Positions 51,634 to 63,470 of a stretch of DNA of 64,000 bases are shown here, piece after piece. The position numbers were made by a program, and so were the translations under genes. Under the pieces are notes generated by a model. That model ran no database searches. It was not told the origin of the DNA and was given only the letters and a program-made list of their open reading frames with translations. This DNA is from Methylococcus sp. EFPC2 (GTDB lineage: Bacteria; Pseudomonadota; Gammaproteobacteria; Methylococcales; Methylococcaceae): contig NZ_CP070491.1 in assembly GCF_016925495.1 (NCBI RefSeq), positions 3,534,001-3,598,000 on the forward strand. The letters are read 5' to 3'. Positions within the stretch are counted from its first letter, which is position 1. Each line of letters begins with the position of its first letter.

Positions 51634-54048
51634 ATGAGCCTTAGGAAATTGATGGCTGTCCTGGTGTTGGCCGCGCTGGGGTTGTTGGCGGCATCGGGGG
51701 CGGCACAATACTGGATCGCCCATACGGCGCTGGAGCAACGCCAAAAGGACGATGCGCGGCTGGCGGCCGAGAGTGCCGCGCAGGCTCTCGGCCAGCTGGC
51801 AGATTATCTGGGCCGCACGCTCGACGGCCTGGCGCGCGAGCCGAGGCTGACAAACGTGCTCGCGTCCGGCGATGCGACCGCCATTCAGGCCGAGCAGGCG
51901 CGGCTGGCAGCGGTGATTCCCGGCGCGCTGCTCGTTCGCCTGTTGCCGGATGCGAATCTCACGCCCGACGAAAGCCAGACACCGGCCATGAGTTTCGCCG
52001 ACCTGGAAATGGTGCGCCTGGCATATCAGGCCAGTCCCCAGGCGGCGCTGCACGGCGCCAACACGCCGCACGCCCATATCGCCCTGGCGCGCAAGCTCGC
52101 GGCGGGCGGCGGGGCGATACTCGCCAGCCTGTCGCCCAATCTGTTGCAACAGGCCCTGGCCGGAAAATCCGCCGCCGGCGCGCTGGAACTAAGGCAGGAT
52201 ACGCTACCCCTGGCCTACCAGGGCGATTCCGAGTTGAAATCGACGGAACCGGCCGGCGAGCTGCCCGTTTCCGGCTCGCCCTGGAAAATCGTTTATTGGT
52301 CTTCCGAAAGTGCGGCGTGGGGTTTGGCATGGCTTATCCTGCCGCTTTTGCTGGCCGGCGCGGCCCTGGCGGCCCTGGCCGGATTCGCACTCCGGCGGTT
52401 GGAGCGCGCGTTTGCCGCGGACGTGGAGGCTCAGGTCAAGCTGGTCTCCGACCTGATGAGCGGCAAGACCCTGGGTAATTACCCCTTGACGATCGCCGAT
52501 CATCACGCCTTCGTTCGACGTATCGCCGAACTGAAAAGGATGGGGGTCGAGGCGCCGGCCGCCGCGAATAAAAAGAAGCCGGCTCCTGTCAGCCGCGCCG
52601 AAAGTGCCGACAATGCCTTCCTCAGTCCGGGGTCGCGGCAGCAAGGACGGATAGACGTGGAGGAAGCGGCACCGGCCAAGCTTCCTGCTTCCATCTTCCG
52701 CGCCTATGACATCCGCGGCGTGGTGGGCCAGACCCTCACCCCCGACATCGTGCTGGCCCTGGGCAGGGCTATCGGCAGCGAGGCCCATTTCCGCGGCGAG
52801 CAGCGGGTGGCCGTCGCACGCGACGGCCGCCTGTCCAGTCCGGATCTCGCCAAGGCGCTGATCGAAGGGCTCAAATCCACCGGCCGCACCGTCATCGATA
52901 TCGGCTTGGTTCCTACGCCTTTGCTCTATTTCGCCACCGAGGTGCTCAACAGCAAGTCCGGCGTGATGCTTACCGGAAGTCACAATCCGGCCGATTACAA
53001 CGGCCTGAAAATCGTGATCGCGGGGCAGACGCTGTCCGGGGACGACATCCAGAAGTTGCGCCGGCGCGCGGAGACAGGCGATTTCGTGTCGGGTGCCGGC
53101 AAGGTGGAGAACCGGGATCTGATCGCGGACTATACCGAAACGGTGGTCCAGGACATGCAGATCGGCCGGCCGCTGAAGGTCGTGATCGACTGCGGCAACG
53201 GCGTGGCCGCCAAGGTCGCACCGGCCTTGCTGAGGGCGCTGGAGTGCGAGCTGGTCGAGCTGTATTGCGAGGTCGACGGCCACTTCCCCCACCATCATCC
53301 CGATCCGAGCAAGCCGGAGAATTTGCAGGCCCTGATCGATACCGTGCGGCGTGAAAAAGCGGATCTCGGCCTGGCATTCGACGGCGACGGCGACCGGCTC
53401 GGCGTGGTCGACTCCAGCGGCAAGATCATCTGGCCCGACCGGCAGATGATGGTGTATGCCGCCGACGTGTTGTGCCGCCAGCCGGGCGCCGACATCATCT
53501 TCGACGTCAAGTGCAGCCGTCACCTGGCGACCCAGATCGTCAAGTCCGGCGGGCGCCCCTTGATGTGGAAGACCGGCCATTCGCTGATCAAGGCCAAGAT
53601 GAAGGAAACCGGCGCCATGCTGGCCGGCGAGATGAGCGGCCACATCTTCTTCAAGGAACGCTGGTACGGCTTCGACGACGGCATCTATGCGGCCGCCCGC
53701 CTGATCGAGATACTCTCGGGCGACCCGCGCAACAGCGCCGAGGTGTTCGCCGAACTGCCCGACGCGGTCAACACGCCGGAGCTGACTATCGGTCTGCAGG
53801 AAGGCGAAAATTTCCGCTTCGTCGAGCGTCTGAAGGAACTGGCCGAGTTCCCTGAGGCGCGTGTCACCGACATCGACGGCCTGCGCGTGGACTTCATGAA
53901 CGGCTGGGGCCTGGTGCGCGCCTCCAACACCACGCCCTCCCTGGTCGTGCGCTTCGAGGCGGAATCGCCGCAAGCCCTGGCGCGCATCCAGGGACAGTTC
54001 GGCGAGTTGATGAAACGGGTGAAACCGGATATCGCCCTGCCGTTCTAA
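51634..54048 (+). CDS. algC: long-form phosphomannomutase/phosphoglucomutase with membrane-anchored N-terminus
   Basis: An 804-residue protein. The C-terminal part (from about 352, SIFRAYDIRGVVG) is a complete alpha-D-phosphohexomutase. Phosphoserine Ser449 is in TGSHNPADYNG, the metal loop is DGDGDR (from Asp583), the sugar loop is GEMSGHIFF, and the C-terminal domain is present. It interconverts mannose-1/6- and glucose-1/6-phosphates for exopolysaccharide and LPS precursors. The N-terminal 250 residues form a periplasmic sensor-like domain between two helices (about 7-27 and 230-252), an extension seen in some Pseudomonas and methanotroph AlgC proteins. Confidence 0.93.
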   Translation: MSLRKLMAVLVLAALGLLAASGAAQYWIAHTALEQRQKDDARLAAESAAQALGQLADYLGRTLDGLAREPRLTNVLASGDATAIQAEQARLAAVIPGALLVRLLPDANLTPDESQTPAMSFADLEMVRLAYQASPQAALHGANTPHAHIALARKLAAGGGAILASLSPNLLQQALAGKSAAGALELRQDTLPLAYQGDSELKSTEPAGELPVSGSPWKIVYWSSESAAWGLAWLILPLLLAGAALAALAGFALRRLERAFAADVEAQVKLVSDLMSGKTLGNYPLTIADHHAFVRRIAELKRMGVEAPAAANKKKPAPVSRAESADNAFLSPGSRQQGRIDVEEAAPAKLPASIFRAYDIRGVVGQTLTPDIVLALGRAIGSEAHFRGEQRVAVARDGRLSSPDLAKALIEGLKSTGRTVIDIGLVPTPLLYFATEVLNSKSGVMLTGSHNPADYNGLKIVIAGQTLSGDDIQKLRRRAETGDFVSGAGKVENRDLIADYTETVVQDMQIGRPLKVVIDCGNGVAAKVAPALLRALECELVELYCEVDGHFPHHHPDPSKPENLQALIDTVRREKADLGLAFDGDGDRLGVVDSSGKIIWPDRQMMVYAADVLCRQPGADIIFDVKCSRHLATQIVKSGGRPLMWKTGHSLIKAKMKETGAMLAGEMSGHIFFKERWYGFDDGIYAAARLIEILSGDPRNSAEVFAELPDAVNTPELTIGLQEGENFRFVERLKELAEFPEARVTDIDGLRVDFMNGWGLVRASNTTPSLVVRFEAESPQALARIQGQFGELMKRVKPDIALPF

Positions 54049-54057
54049 CGCATTTTC

Positions 54058-55026
<969 letters not shown>

Positions 55027-55073
55027 GTAAGGGCGCGGGGAGGAAAGCGGGGGCGGCCGCTATACTGTCCGCC

Positions 55074-55979
55074 ATGAGCCGCATACTCTTTTGGCTCCTG
55101 ATCTTGCTGGGGCTAGGCGCCTGTCAGGCGGGTCGACAAGATCAGGAATACCTGCCCCATTACACGAAAGCGCCGCCCGGCGGCGAGCGGGAATATGTAT
55201 TTGGCGTGCACCCCTTGCACAACCCCGAACGTCTGTACGAGATGTTCGGCCCCATCATGGACTACCTCGCCGAGCGTATTCCGGGCTCGCATTTTCGACT
55301 CGAGGCCTCGCGCAACTACGCCGCGTTCGAGGAAAAGCTGTACGGACGCGAATTCGATTTCGCCCTGCCCAACCCCTATCAGACCGTTCTCGCCCTGAGT
55401 CACGGCTACCGCGTGTTCGGCAAGATGGCTGACGACGAGAATTTTCGCGGCATCATACTGCTGCGTAAGGACAGCCCGGTGAAAGCCGTGGCCGATTTGA
55501 AAGGCAAGGCGGTCAGTTTTCCCGCCCCCACCGCACTGGCGGCCACCCTCCTGCCGCAATTTTTTCTGCATACCCACGGCCTGGACGTCAGCCGGGACAT
55601 CGAATTGCGTTATGTCGGCTCGCAGGAGTCGTCCATCATGAATGTCTATCTCGGCAACGTCGCGGCGGGAGCCACCTGGCCTCCGCCGTGGCGCGCTTAC
55701 ATCCGGGAGCACCCCGAAGTGGGCGCTGCGGTTCGGGTCATGTGGGAGACGGAGTCTTTGCCCAACAACAGCCTGATGGCGCGGGACGACATACCTCAGG
55801 ATCTCGTCGCGACGGTTAAGGGGCTGTTGGTGGAAATGCACGGAACCGAGCAGGGAAGGCTTAATCTGGAACGCATGGCCTTGAGCCGTTTCGAGTCGGC
55901 CGATGGTGACACTTACGTCCCGGTACGTGAGTTTCTGGACCGCTTCGAGCGGGCCGTGCGGCCGTTGGGGCGGCCATGA
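55074..55979 (+). CDS. PhnD-like solute-binding lipoprotein coupled to a GGDEF/EAL sensor
   Basis: A 301-residue exported protein with the lipobox LGLGACQ (Cys17) and a PhnD/phosphonate-type periplasmic binding fold: VFGVHPLHNPERLYEMFGPI, FDFALPNPYQTVLAL, DLKGKAVSFPAPTALAATLL. Its stop overlaps the start of the GGDEF/EAL gene (ATGA). No ABC permease or ATPase is near. It is therefore more likely a ligand-sensing partner of the cyclic-di-GMP protein than a transporter subunit. The ligand is unknown; phosphonate, phosphite or another oxyanion is possible by fold only. Confidence 0.82.
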   Translation: MSRILFWLLILLGLGACQAGRQDQEYLPHYTKAPPGGEREYVFGVHPLHNPERLYEMFGPIMDYLAERIPGSHFRLEASRNYAAFEEKLYGREFDFALPNPYQTVLALSHGYRVFGKMADDENFRGIILLRKDSPVKAVADLKGKAVSFPAPTALAATLLPQFFLHTHGLDVSRDIELRYVGSQESSIMNVYLGNVAAGATWPPPWRAYIREHPEVGAAVRVMWETESLPNNSLMARDDIPQDLVATVKGLLVEMHGTEQGRLNLERMALSRFESADGDTYVPVREFLDRFERAVRPLGRP

Positions 55980-58783
55980 AAGGACGCACGTTCCAGCGTT
56001 TGAAGCGGCTGTTCGGTCTGTCGGTGCGCCGCCAGCTCATGTTGGGTATCGTCACGGTTCATGCCGTGTCGATGTCTCTGTTCGTGGCGGGCCTGGTGGA
56101 ACACGAGAGGAATTTTCTCGTCGAGCAGAGCGTGGCCCAGGTACGGGGATTGGCGCAAACCCTGGCGACTAACAGCGCGTCCTGGGTTTTGGCCAATGAT
56201 GTCTCCGGCTTGCAGGAAGTGCTGATCGCGCAAACCCATGTGCCCTATCTGCGTTACGCCATGTTGTTGTCGCCGCAAGGACGGGTGATCGGCCATAGCG
56301 AGGCGCGCTTCACCGGCTTGTACGTCGACGATCCCGTCAGCCTGCGTCTGCTCTCCGCTCCGCCGGTCAGTCAGGTTCTGCTGCACGATCCCGCCATGCT
56401 GGATATCGCCGAGCCGGTTTTCGCCAATGGGAAGTTGATCGCCTGGGCGCGGGTGGGCGTCAGTCAGGCGCCGATCGCGCGGGGCCTGGTCGAGATCACG
56501 CAACGCGGCATGGTGTACGCCGCCGTGGCCATCGCAATTGGCGCGCTATTCGCCTGGTTCATGGCTGGCGGGCTCACCGCCTCGCTGACCGAACTTTCGA
56601 AAGTAGCGGCCCTGGTGAGCAAGGGACAGTCCGATAAACGCGTCCGTATACGGCGGAACGACGAGCTGGGCGCCGTGGGGGAGGCTTTCAATCGCATGCT
56701 GGATACCCTGCACGAGCAGGCGGCGGCGAGAGAGGCGATGCAAAGACAGCTGGCGCGCAGCATGGCCGAATTCGAAGCCATGTTTCATGCCATCCCGGAT
56801 GCCGCCATCGTCGCCGATCCCGACAGCCGCATCGTCCTGGTCAATCCGGCCACGAGCCGGCTCTTCGGGTACGACGTCGACGAACTGACCGGCTCGCCCT
56901 GTTTACGCATTTATTCGAGTCAGCAAGCTTATCTCTCGGTTACGGCCGGCCCCGTGTTCTGTGTCGAGGTCGAATATCGCCGCAAGGATGGCTCCCAATT
57001 CCGCGGCCAATTATCGCGCGCCCCGGTGCTCGGCCACGAGGGTGAACACATCGGCTTCATTTCCCTGATACGCGACGTCAGCCGGCAGAAAGAGGCCGAG
57101 CTGCAGTTGCAACTCGCCGCTCAGGTTTTCGAGAGCAGTCGCGAGGGCATCATGATCACCGATGCCGGGCAGGCCATCGTCATGGTGAACCGGGCCTTTC
57201 GCGAAATCACCGGTTACGCCCGCGACGAGGTGGTCGGCCGGAACCCGAGCATGCTTTCCTCGGGCCTGCATGACCAGTCGTTCTACCAGGTACTTTGGCA
57301 AGCCGTCCGAGAAAAAGGTCATTGGCAGGGCGAAATCTGGAACCGTCGGCGCACCGGAGAGATTTATCCGGAGTGGCTGTCGATCAGCGCGGTCAAGAAC
57401 GATGCGGATGAAGTCATCAATTACGTCGGCTTGTTTTCCGACATCTCCGAGCGCAAGGCCGCGGCCGAGCACATCGAGTTCATGGCCACCCATGATGCGC
57501 TCACCGGGCTGCCGAACCGGATGTTGCTGCGCGACCGCATCTACTCGGCCGTCACTCAGGCACGCCGCAGCAAGAGCCCGGTGGCAGTCCTGTTCGTCGA
57601 CCTGGATCGGTTCAAATACATCAACGACACCTTAGGCCATCAGGCCGGCGACGACGTATTGGTCGAGGTGGCGAAGCGGTTGAGAAAATGCGTGCGTGAG
57701 GGCGACACGGTTTCCCGCCAGGGTGGCGACGAGTTCGTGGTCGTGTTGAGCCGTTTGGGCGCAGCCCGCGATGCCCGCGGCGTCGCCCAGAAGATCCTCG
57801 ACGCCATGCGGCAGAATTTTCACGTTCAGCAGCAGGACGTCGCCGTGAGTCCGAGCATAGGCATCAGCCTTTATCCGCAGGACGGCGACGATGGCGAGCG
57901 GCTGATCATGAACGCCGACGCGGCCATGTATCACGCGAAAAAGCTGGGACGCAACAACTACCAGTTCTACACGCGGGAGATCAGCGCCCAGGCCCTCCAG
58001 CGGCTGTCGCTGGAATCCGAGCTGAGCCAGGCCTTGGAGCGCGGGGAATTGCTTCTGCATTATCAACCGCAAATCGACTTCGAAGACGGACGCATCGTGG
58101 GTCTTGAAGCGCTGTTGCGCTGGCGGCATCCGGAGCAGGGCATGATCGCGCCGGACGCGTTTATCCGGCAGGCCGAGGAAGGCAGACAGCTGGTCCCGTT
58201 AGGCGCCTGGGTCCTGGGTGAGGCCTGCCGTCAGAACAAGGCCTGGCTGGACGCGGGAATCGCAACCGTGCCCGTGGCGGTCAACATTATCCCCGCGCAG
58301 TTCCACCATCCCGACTTTCTTTCCATGCTGACAGGGGTGATTCAGTCCAGCGGCCTCCCCGAATCTCTGCTCGAACTCGAAGTGGCCGAATCGGCCCTGA
58401 TGGATGAACACAGCGGAAAAGAGGAGGTGGGCCTGCTACGACACATCACGCAGTTGGGCATACGTCTGTCGATAGACGACTTCGGTACCGGCTACTCGTC
58501 CCTGGCCTATCTCAAGCGCCTGCCCGTGGACAAGCTGAAAATCGGCCGCTCGTTTGTACGCGACTTGTTTGGCGATGCCGAAGACGCGGCGATCGTCACC
58601 GCCATCATCGAACTCGCCCATGGCCTGCGCCTGACGACCTTGGCCGAAGGCGTGGACACACGGGAGCAATACGATCGTTTGAAGGCGCTCGGCTGCAATC
58701 AGCTCCAAGGCCTGCTGGTTTGTCCCCCCTTGTCCGCCGACGAATTCCGGCAGTGGCTGATCAGGGGGCGCATCTCCATCTGA
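55976..58783 (+). CDS. membrane sensor with PAS-GGDEF-EAL domains (cyclic-di-GMP turnover)
   Basis: A 935-residue inner-membrane protein. It has a helix at about 18-40, a periplasmic domain, and a second helix at about 180-200. A HAMP segment and two PAS/PAC units follow (about 262-380 and 385-500). The diguanylate-cyclase domain has an intact GGDEF (583-587). The phosphodiesterase domain has an intact EALLRW (from Glu711) and DDFGTGYSS. Both active sites look complete, so the net direction cannot be read. Its start overlaps the binding-protein stop by four bases, suggesting a two-part sensor. It converges on rho. Confidence 0.95.
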   Translation: MKGRTFQRLKRLFGLSVRRQLMLGIVTVHAVSMSLFVAGLVEHERNFLVEQSVAQVRGLAQTLATNSASWVLANDVSGLQEVLIAQTHVPYLRYAMLLSPQGRVIGHSEARFTGLYVDDPVSLRLLSAPPVSQVLLHDPAMLDIAEPVFANGKLIAWARVGVSQAPIARGLVEITQRGMVYAAVAIAIGALFAWFMAGGLTASLTELSKVAALVSKGQSDKRVRIRRNDELGAVGEAFNRMLDTLHEQAAAREAMQRQLARSMAEFEAMFHAIPDAAIVADPDSRIVLVNPATSRLFGYDVDELTGSPCLRIYSSQQAYLSVTAGPVFCVEVEYRRKDGSQFRGQLSRAPVLGHEGEHIGFISLIRDVSRQKEAELQLQLAAQVFESSREGIMITDAGQAIVMVNRAFREITGYARDEVVGRNPSMLSSGLHDQSFYQVLWQAVREKGHWQGEIWNRRRTGEIYPEWLSISAVKNDADEVINYVGLFSDISERKAAAEHIEFMATHDALTGLPNRMLLRDRIYSAVTQARRSKSPVAVLFVDLDRFKYINDTLGHQAGDDVLVEVAKRLRKCVREGDTVSRQGGDEFVVVLSRLGAARDARGVAQKILDAMRQNFHVQQQDVAVSPSIGISLYPQDGDDGERLIMNADAAMYHAKKLGRNNYQFYTREISAQALQRLSLESELSQALERGELLLHYQPQIDFEDGRIVGLEALLRWRHPEQGMIAPDAFIRQAEEGRQLVPLGAWVLGEACRQNKAWLDAGIATVPVAVNIIPAQFHHPDFLSMLTGVIQSSGLPESLLELEVAESALMDEHSGKEEVGLLRHITQLGIRLSIDDFGTGYSSLAYLKRLPVDKLKIGRSFVRDLFGDAEDAAIVTAIIELAHGLRLTTLAEGVDTREQYDRLKALGCNQLQGLLVCPPLSADEFRQWLIRGRISI

Positions 58784-58808
58784 ATATCCCGACGCGGGGA
58801 GCGTGGGG

Positions 58809-58838
58809 GTGGCGGCCCGGCGCATGCCGGGCCGCCAC
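58809..58838. terminator. bidirectional hairpin between the GGDEF/EAL gene and rho
   Basis: A perfect 13-bp GC-rich stem (58809-58821 with 58826-58838, loop GCAT). It sits 26 bases past one stop codon and 5 bases past the other. No T-run is present on either side, so it may block readthrough or protect 3' ends. Confidence 0.6.
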
Positions 58839-58843
58839 GATCA

Positions 58844-60103
<1,260 letters not shown>

Positions 60104-60262
60104 GAAGATGTTCTGAGAGATGCGGACGGATGAAAAACTGGGCCTGGCTCGGAGGCGCCTCGAAGCGGGGGATCGAGGTGGGATTCGGAAGGAATGGCCG
60201 GAACCGGCGCGGGCTGTTGAGAGAGGGCTAGTTAGCCTGGATGGCAACGTTAGCACAGCATT

Positions 60263-60298
60263 CCCGGCCCGTCCAGCCGCATAGGCGGGCGGGCCGGG
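60263..60298 (-). terminator. hairpin between trxA and rho
   Basis: 9-bp arms CCCGGCCCG / CGGGCCGGG just past the trxA stop. On the minus strand no T-run follows, so partial readthrough into rho is likely. It may be part of the rho leader. Confidence 0.5.
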
Positions 60299-60308
60299 GG
60301 TTTGCCTA

Positions 60309-60635
60309 TCAGATGTGGGCGTCTATGAAGGCGGTCAGTTGCGATTTGGACAAGGCGCCTACCTTGGTGGCTTCCACCTCGCCGTTCTTGAACAGCATCA
60401 GGGTCGGAATGCCACGCACGCCGTAACGCTGGGGCGTCGCGGGATTGTTGTCGATATTCAGCTTGGCCACGGTCAAGCGACCGGCATATTCCTTGGAGAT
60501 TTCATCCAGCACCGGCGCGATCATCTTGCAGGGCCCGCACCACTCGGCCCAGTAGTCCACCAGGACAGGGCCAGAGGCCTTGAGTACCTGGCTTTCAAAA
60601 TCATCGTCGCTCAAATGCAAGAGGTTTTCGCTCAC
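60309..60635 (-). CDS. trxA: thioredoxin 1
   Basis: The general protein disulfide reductant, 108 residues. It has the active site [13 protein letters not shown] and the cis-proline loop [13 protein letters not shown]. It is complete and of normal length. It lies upstream of rho with a hairpin between. Confidence 0.97.
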   Translation of the reverse strand: MSENLLHLSDDDFESQVLKASGPVLVDYWAEWCGPCKMIAPVLDEISKEYAGRLTVAKLNIDNNPATPQRYGVRGIPTLMLFKNGEVEATKVGALSKSQLTAFIDAHI

Positions 60636-61010
60636 GGGAATCTCCGGGGGTTGTTGGTGTCGGAAGCAGCGGGGGCCGGGCCTGCCGGCCGGTGGGGGCG
60701 CTAAGTCGGGCCATTTCAGCTCAAAGCCGTCGAGATTTCAAGCCATACGGAGAACCGCTCTTTTTCCTTATCGGGCGCCTTTTCTCTACAGACGAGGGCT
60801 CCGGGTGTCCGGCGGCGTTGTCCGGCTTTCGGACACCGTCCGGAATCCGGAGGGTGTCCAGCCTAGTCCGATGGCCTTGGGTGAGCGAAATGCTGACTGG
60901 CAAACTGCCAGCCATCTTGGCATGCTGAGCGCACTTGCTTGATGCAAGCACTTCGGCGGCACTGACGCCGCCGCACTCAGCGACACACAACCCCATAGGA
61001 GGACGGAACC
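60636..61010. promoter_or_regulatory. divergent control region of trxA and the VOC gene, with an operator-like palindrome
   Basis: A 375-base gap. It includes a 29-base near-perfect inverted repeat at 60831-60859 (GGACACC.TCCGGA.TCCGGA.GGTGTCC, 13 of 14 pairs). Further copies of GTCCGG lie to its left. It could be a regulator-binding site for either gene. No protein gene is seen. Confidence 0.45.
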
Positions 61011-61403
61011 ATGGCCGATCATTTGCAACACGGCACGTTCAGTTGGAACGAACTTTTGACGACCGACGTAGACGGCGCCAAACGCTTTTACGGCGCGCTG
61101 TTCGGCTGGCAGTTCGACGAAGTCAACCCCGCCGGCTTCCCTTATTACCTCGCCAAACTCGACGGCGGCGAGCGCGCTGGCATCATGGCGGTCCCGCCTT
61201 CGGCGCAGGGCGCACCGCCGCATTGGGGCAGCTACGTCACGGTCGACGACGTCGATGCGACCGCGGCCAAGGTCGTCGAACTGGGCGGCCAAGTCTGCGT
61301 GCCGCCGATGGACATACCGGGTGTCGGCCGCTTTGCCATCGTCACGGACCCGCAAGGCGCAAACATCGGCGTGATCACCTACGTTCCCTGCCCCGGCGAC
61401 TAG
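61011..61403 (+). CDS. VOC (glyoxalase/bleomycin-resistance fold) protein
   Basis: A 130-residue protein of the vicinal-oxygen-chelate superfamily. It has FSWNELLTTDVDGAKRFYGA at the start, a middle WGSYVTVDDVDATAAKVVEL strand-helix, and the C-terminal DPQGANIGVITY. AGGAGG lies eight bases before the ATG. Family members range from metal enzymes to binding proteins, and the substrate cannot be told. A good terminator follows. Confidence 0.9.
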   Translation: MADHLQHGTFSWNELLTTDVDGAKRFYGALFGWQFDEVNPAGFPYYLAKLDGGERAGIMAVPPSAQGAPPHWGSYVTVDDVDATAAKVVELGGQVCVPPMDIPGVGRFAIVTDPQGANIGVITYVPCPGD

Positions 61404-61418
61404 CTGGCTAGGGTAGGG

Positions 61419-61449
61419 CGAGCCCGGGCTGTACCCGCGCCCGGGCTCG
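61419..61449 (+). terminator. terminator of the VOC gene
   Basis: An 11-bp perfect stem CGAGCCCGGGC / GCCCGGGCTCG with a 9-base loop, starting 16 bases past the stop and followed by TCTTGT. Confidence 0.6.
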
Positions 61450-61571
61450 TCTTGTAATTCGCCCGTTGCTGGCCGCAGGAAGCCGCCTTTCGGGGTATGC
61501 GGCAAGCACCGGCAGTAGGGCATTTTGGCTAGCCCGCGCGGATAAGGCGGCCCGAATCGAAAGGAGGTGAT

Positions 61572-62630
61572 ATGCGCGTGTTATTTTTTGTAGTCGTCCT
61601 GATGAGCCTGGCATTCGAGGTGATGGCGCTGGACCAGCCCCATGCCTCGGCCGGCGCCGCGGCGCGTATGCGAGCGGCCGCCGAGCACGTGCTCGCGACG
61701 CTACCGGAGCCCGCGCGCAGCAAAGCGCTCCGCCCGTTCGACGATCGCGACCGCTACGACTGGCATTACATCCCGCGCGAGCGCAAGGGGGTGTCGTTCA
61801 AAGACCTGGATGCGAACGGCCGGGCCGCCGTGCACGCCTTGCTCAAGCAGGCCTTGTCGGCGGCCGGCCATGCCAAGGTCGTCAACATCATCGAACTGGA
61901 GCTGGTGCTGCGCGAACTCGAAGCTTCCGGCCCCATCCGCGATCCCGAACGCTATCACCTGACGATCTACGGCACACCGGACCCGAAAGCGGCGTGGGGA
62001 TGGCGCTTCGAAGGACATCATCTGTCCCTCAACTTCACCCTGGCCGGCGACCGCCTGGCCGTGGATACGCCGAGCTTTTTCGGCGCCAACCCGGCGACCG
62101 TACGCCAAGGACCGAAAAAAGGCCTGCGCGTGCTCGCCGACGAGGAAGACGAAGCCCGCAAGCTGCTGGCATTGCTCACTCCGGAGCAGCGCGCTACGGC
62201 GGTTTTCAGCCCTAAGACCTACGGCGAGATCGTGACCGGCGCCGCCGAGCAAGTAACCCCGCTGGACCCGGTCGGCGTCGCCGCCGCACAACTGGACGAC
62301 AAGCAGCGCGCGCAGCTCATCCGCTTGATAGCGGTCTATGCCGATAACTTCGAGCCCGGACTCACGGCGGCCCGCATGACGAGGGTCCGCGAAGGCGGAA
62401 TCGAGAATATCCGGTTCGGCTGGGCCGGTTCGACGGAGCGCGGTCATCCCCACTATTACCGCGTACAAGGCCCGCTGTTCCTGATCGAATACGACTCCAC
62501 CCAGAACGACGGCAACCACATCCACAGCGTCTGGCGCGACTACACGGGCGACTTCGGCCGCGACCTGCTGCGCGATCATTATCTGGCGACGCGGAGCACC
62601 GGCACCCCCGATGGCCACCGCCACCCTTGA
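61572..62630 (+). CDS. DUF3500 family secreted protein
   Basis: A 352-residue exported protein with a signal peptide ending MALDQ or slightly earlier. It belongs to the DUF3500 family of unknown function: YDWHYIPRERKGVSFKDLDA, GWRFEGHHLSLNFTL and HYYRVQGPLFLIEYDSTQND with a following HIHSVWRDYTGDFG. The His-rich conserved motifs suggest a metal or catalytic site but this is unproven. AAAGGAGG lies five bases before the ATG. It converges with yrfG. Confidence 0.88.
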   Translation: MRVLFFVVVLMSLAFEVMALDQPHASAGAAARMRAAAEHVLATLPEPARSKALRPFDDRDRYDWHYIPRERKGVSFKDLDANGRAAVHALLKQALSAAGHAKVVNIIELELVLRELEASGPIRDPERYHLTIYGTPDPKAAWGWRFEGHHLSLNFTLAGDRLAVDTPSFFGANPATVRQGPKKGLRVLADEEDEARKLLALLTPEQRATAVFSPKTYGEIVTGAAEQVTPLDPVGVAAAQLDDKQRAQLIRLIAVYADNFEPGLTAARMTRVREGGIENIRFGWAGSTERGHPHYYRVQGPLFLIEYDSTQNDGNHIHSVWRDYTGDFGRDLLRDHYLATRSTGTPDGHRHP

Positions 62631-62711
62631 TCGCTCAACGTATGGGAAGGGCGGCGCGACCTCGGTTCCATCCAGAATGCCCTGATCGCGGAGGGACGCC
62701 CGGAGGCGAGT

Positions 62712-63383
62712 TCAGCCGCCGGCCACGCGCTGTACCGGCATGAGCTCGCGGAAATCCTCGATGGCGGTGAATTCGTCGATAGGCCGGCTGGGCCGAGTGC
62801 TGTCGTGTTTGCGCACGGCCACCAGATGGTGCAATCCATGGGCGCGGGCGGCGCGCAGCACCGGCAGGCTGTCGTCGACCATCAGGGTGCGGCCGGCGTC
62901 GTAAGCCTCGACTTCAGCCAGGGCGTGCCAGAATTCGGGCGCCTCCTTGGGCGCGCCGAGATCGTGCGAGCTGACGATGTTGTCGAAATACACGCCCAGG
63001 CTGGTTTTCTCCAGCTTGAGTCCCAGGCTCTTGCGGTGGGCATTGGTGACCAGCACCAGCCGCCGGCCGCTGTCGCGCACCGCCTGCAGAAACTCGGTCG
63101 CATGGGGCAAGACGCCGATGAGTCCGGCGATTTCCTGTTTCATCCCGGCGATGTCCAGTTCGAGTTGCTCGGTCCAGTAGTCCAGGCAATACCATTCCAA
63201 ACGCCCTTCCATGGCCTTGAAGCGCGGCTGCAAAACCAACTTCGCCTCCGCCGGCGTCAGGCCATGGTGTTCGGCATAGCGCTGCGGGACGAATTCCAGC
63301 CAGAAATGGTTATCGAAGTTCAAGTCCAGCAAGGTACCGTCCATGTCCAGGAATACCTCGTCGATGTCGCTCCAAGTTATCAT
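62712..63383 (-). CDS. yrfG: HAD-superfamily GMP/IMP nucleotidase YrfG-like
   Basis: A 223-residue HAD hydrolase. Catalytic motif I is VFLDMDGTLLDLNFDN, motif II VLVTNAHRKSLG, motif III Lys in GAPKEAPEFW, and motif IV MVDDSLPVL. The DMDGTLLDLNFDN start and length fit the YrfG GMP/IMP phosphatase group that lies beside cysQ or nudE in gammaproteobacteria. It is divergent from cysQ. Confidence 0.88.
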   Translation of the reverse strand: MITWSDIDEVFLDMDGTLLDLNFDNHFWLEFVPQRYAEHHGLTPAEAKLVLQPRFKAMEGRLEWYCLDYWTEQLELDIAGMKQEIAGLIGVLPHATEFLQAVRDSGRRLVLVTNAHRKSLGLKLEKTSLGVYFDNIVSSHDLGAPKEAPEFWHALAEVEAYDAGRTLMVDDSLPVLRAARAHGLHHLVAVRKHDSTRPSRPIDEFTAIEDFRELMPVQRVAGG

Positions 63384-63470
63384 GCGCTACCATCCAGAGC
63401 CCAGATTCGTATCCAGCGAGACCCCGCCATCGTGAGTAGTCCGATAGAAGGAAGTTATTACACGCCGATT

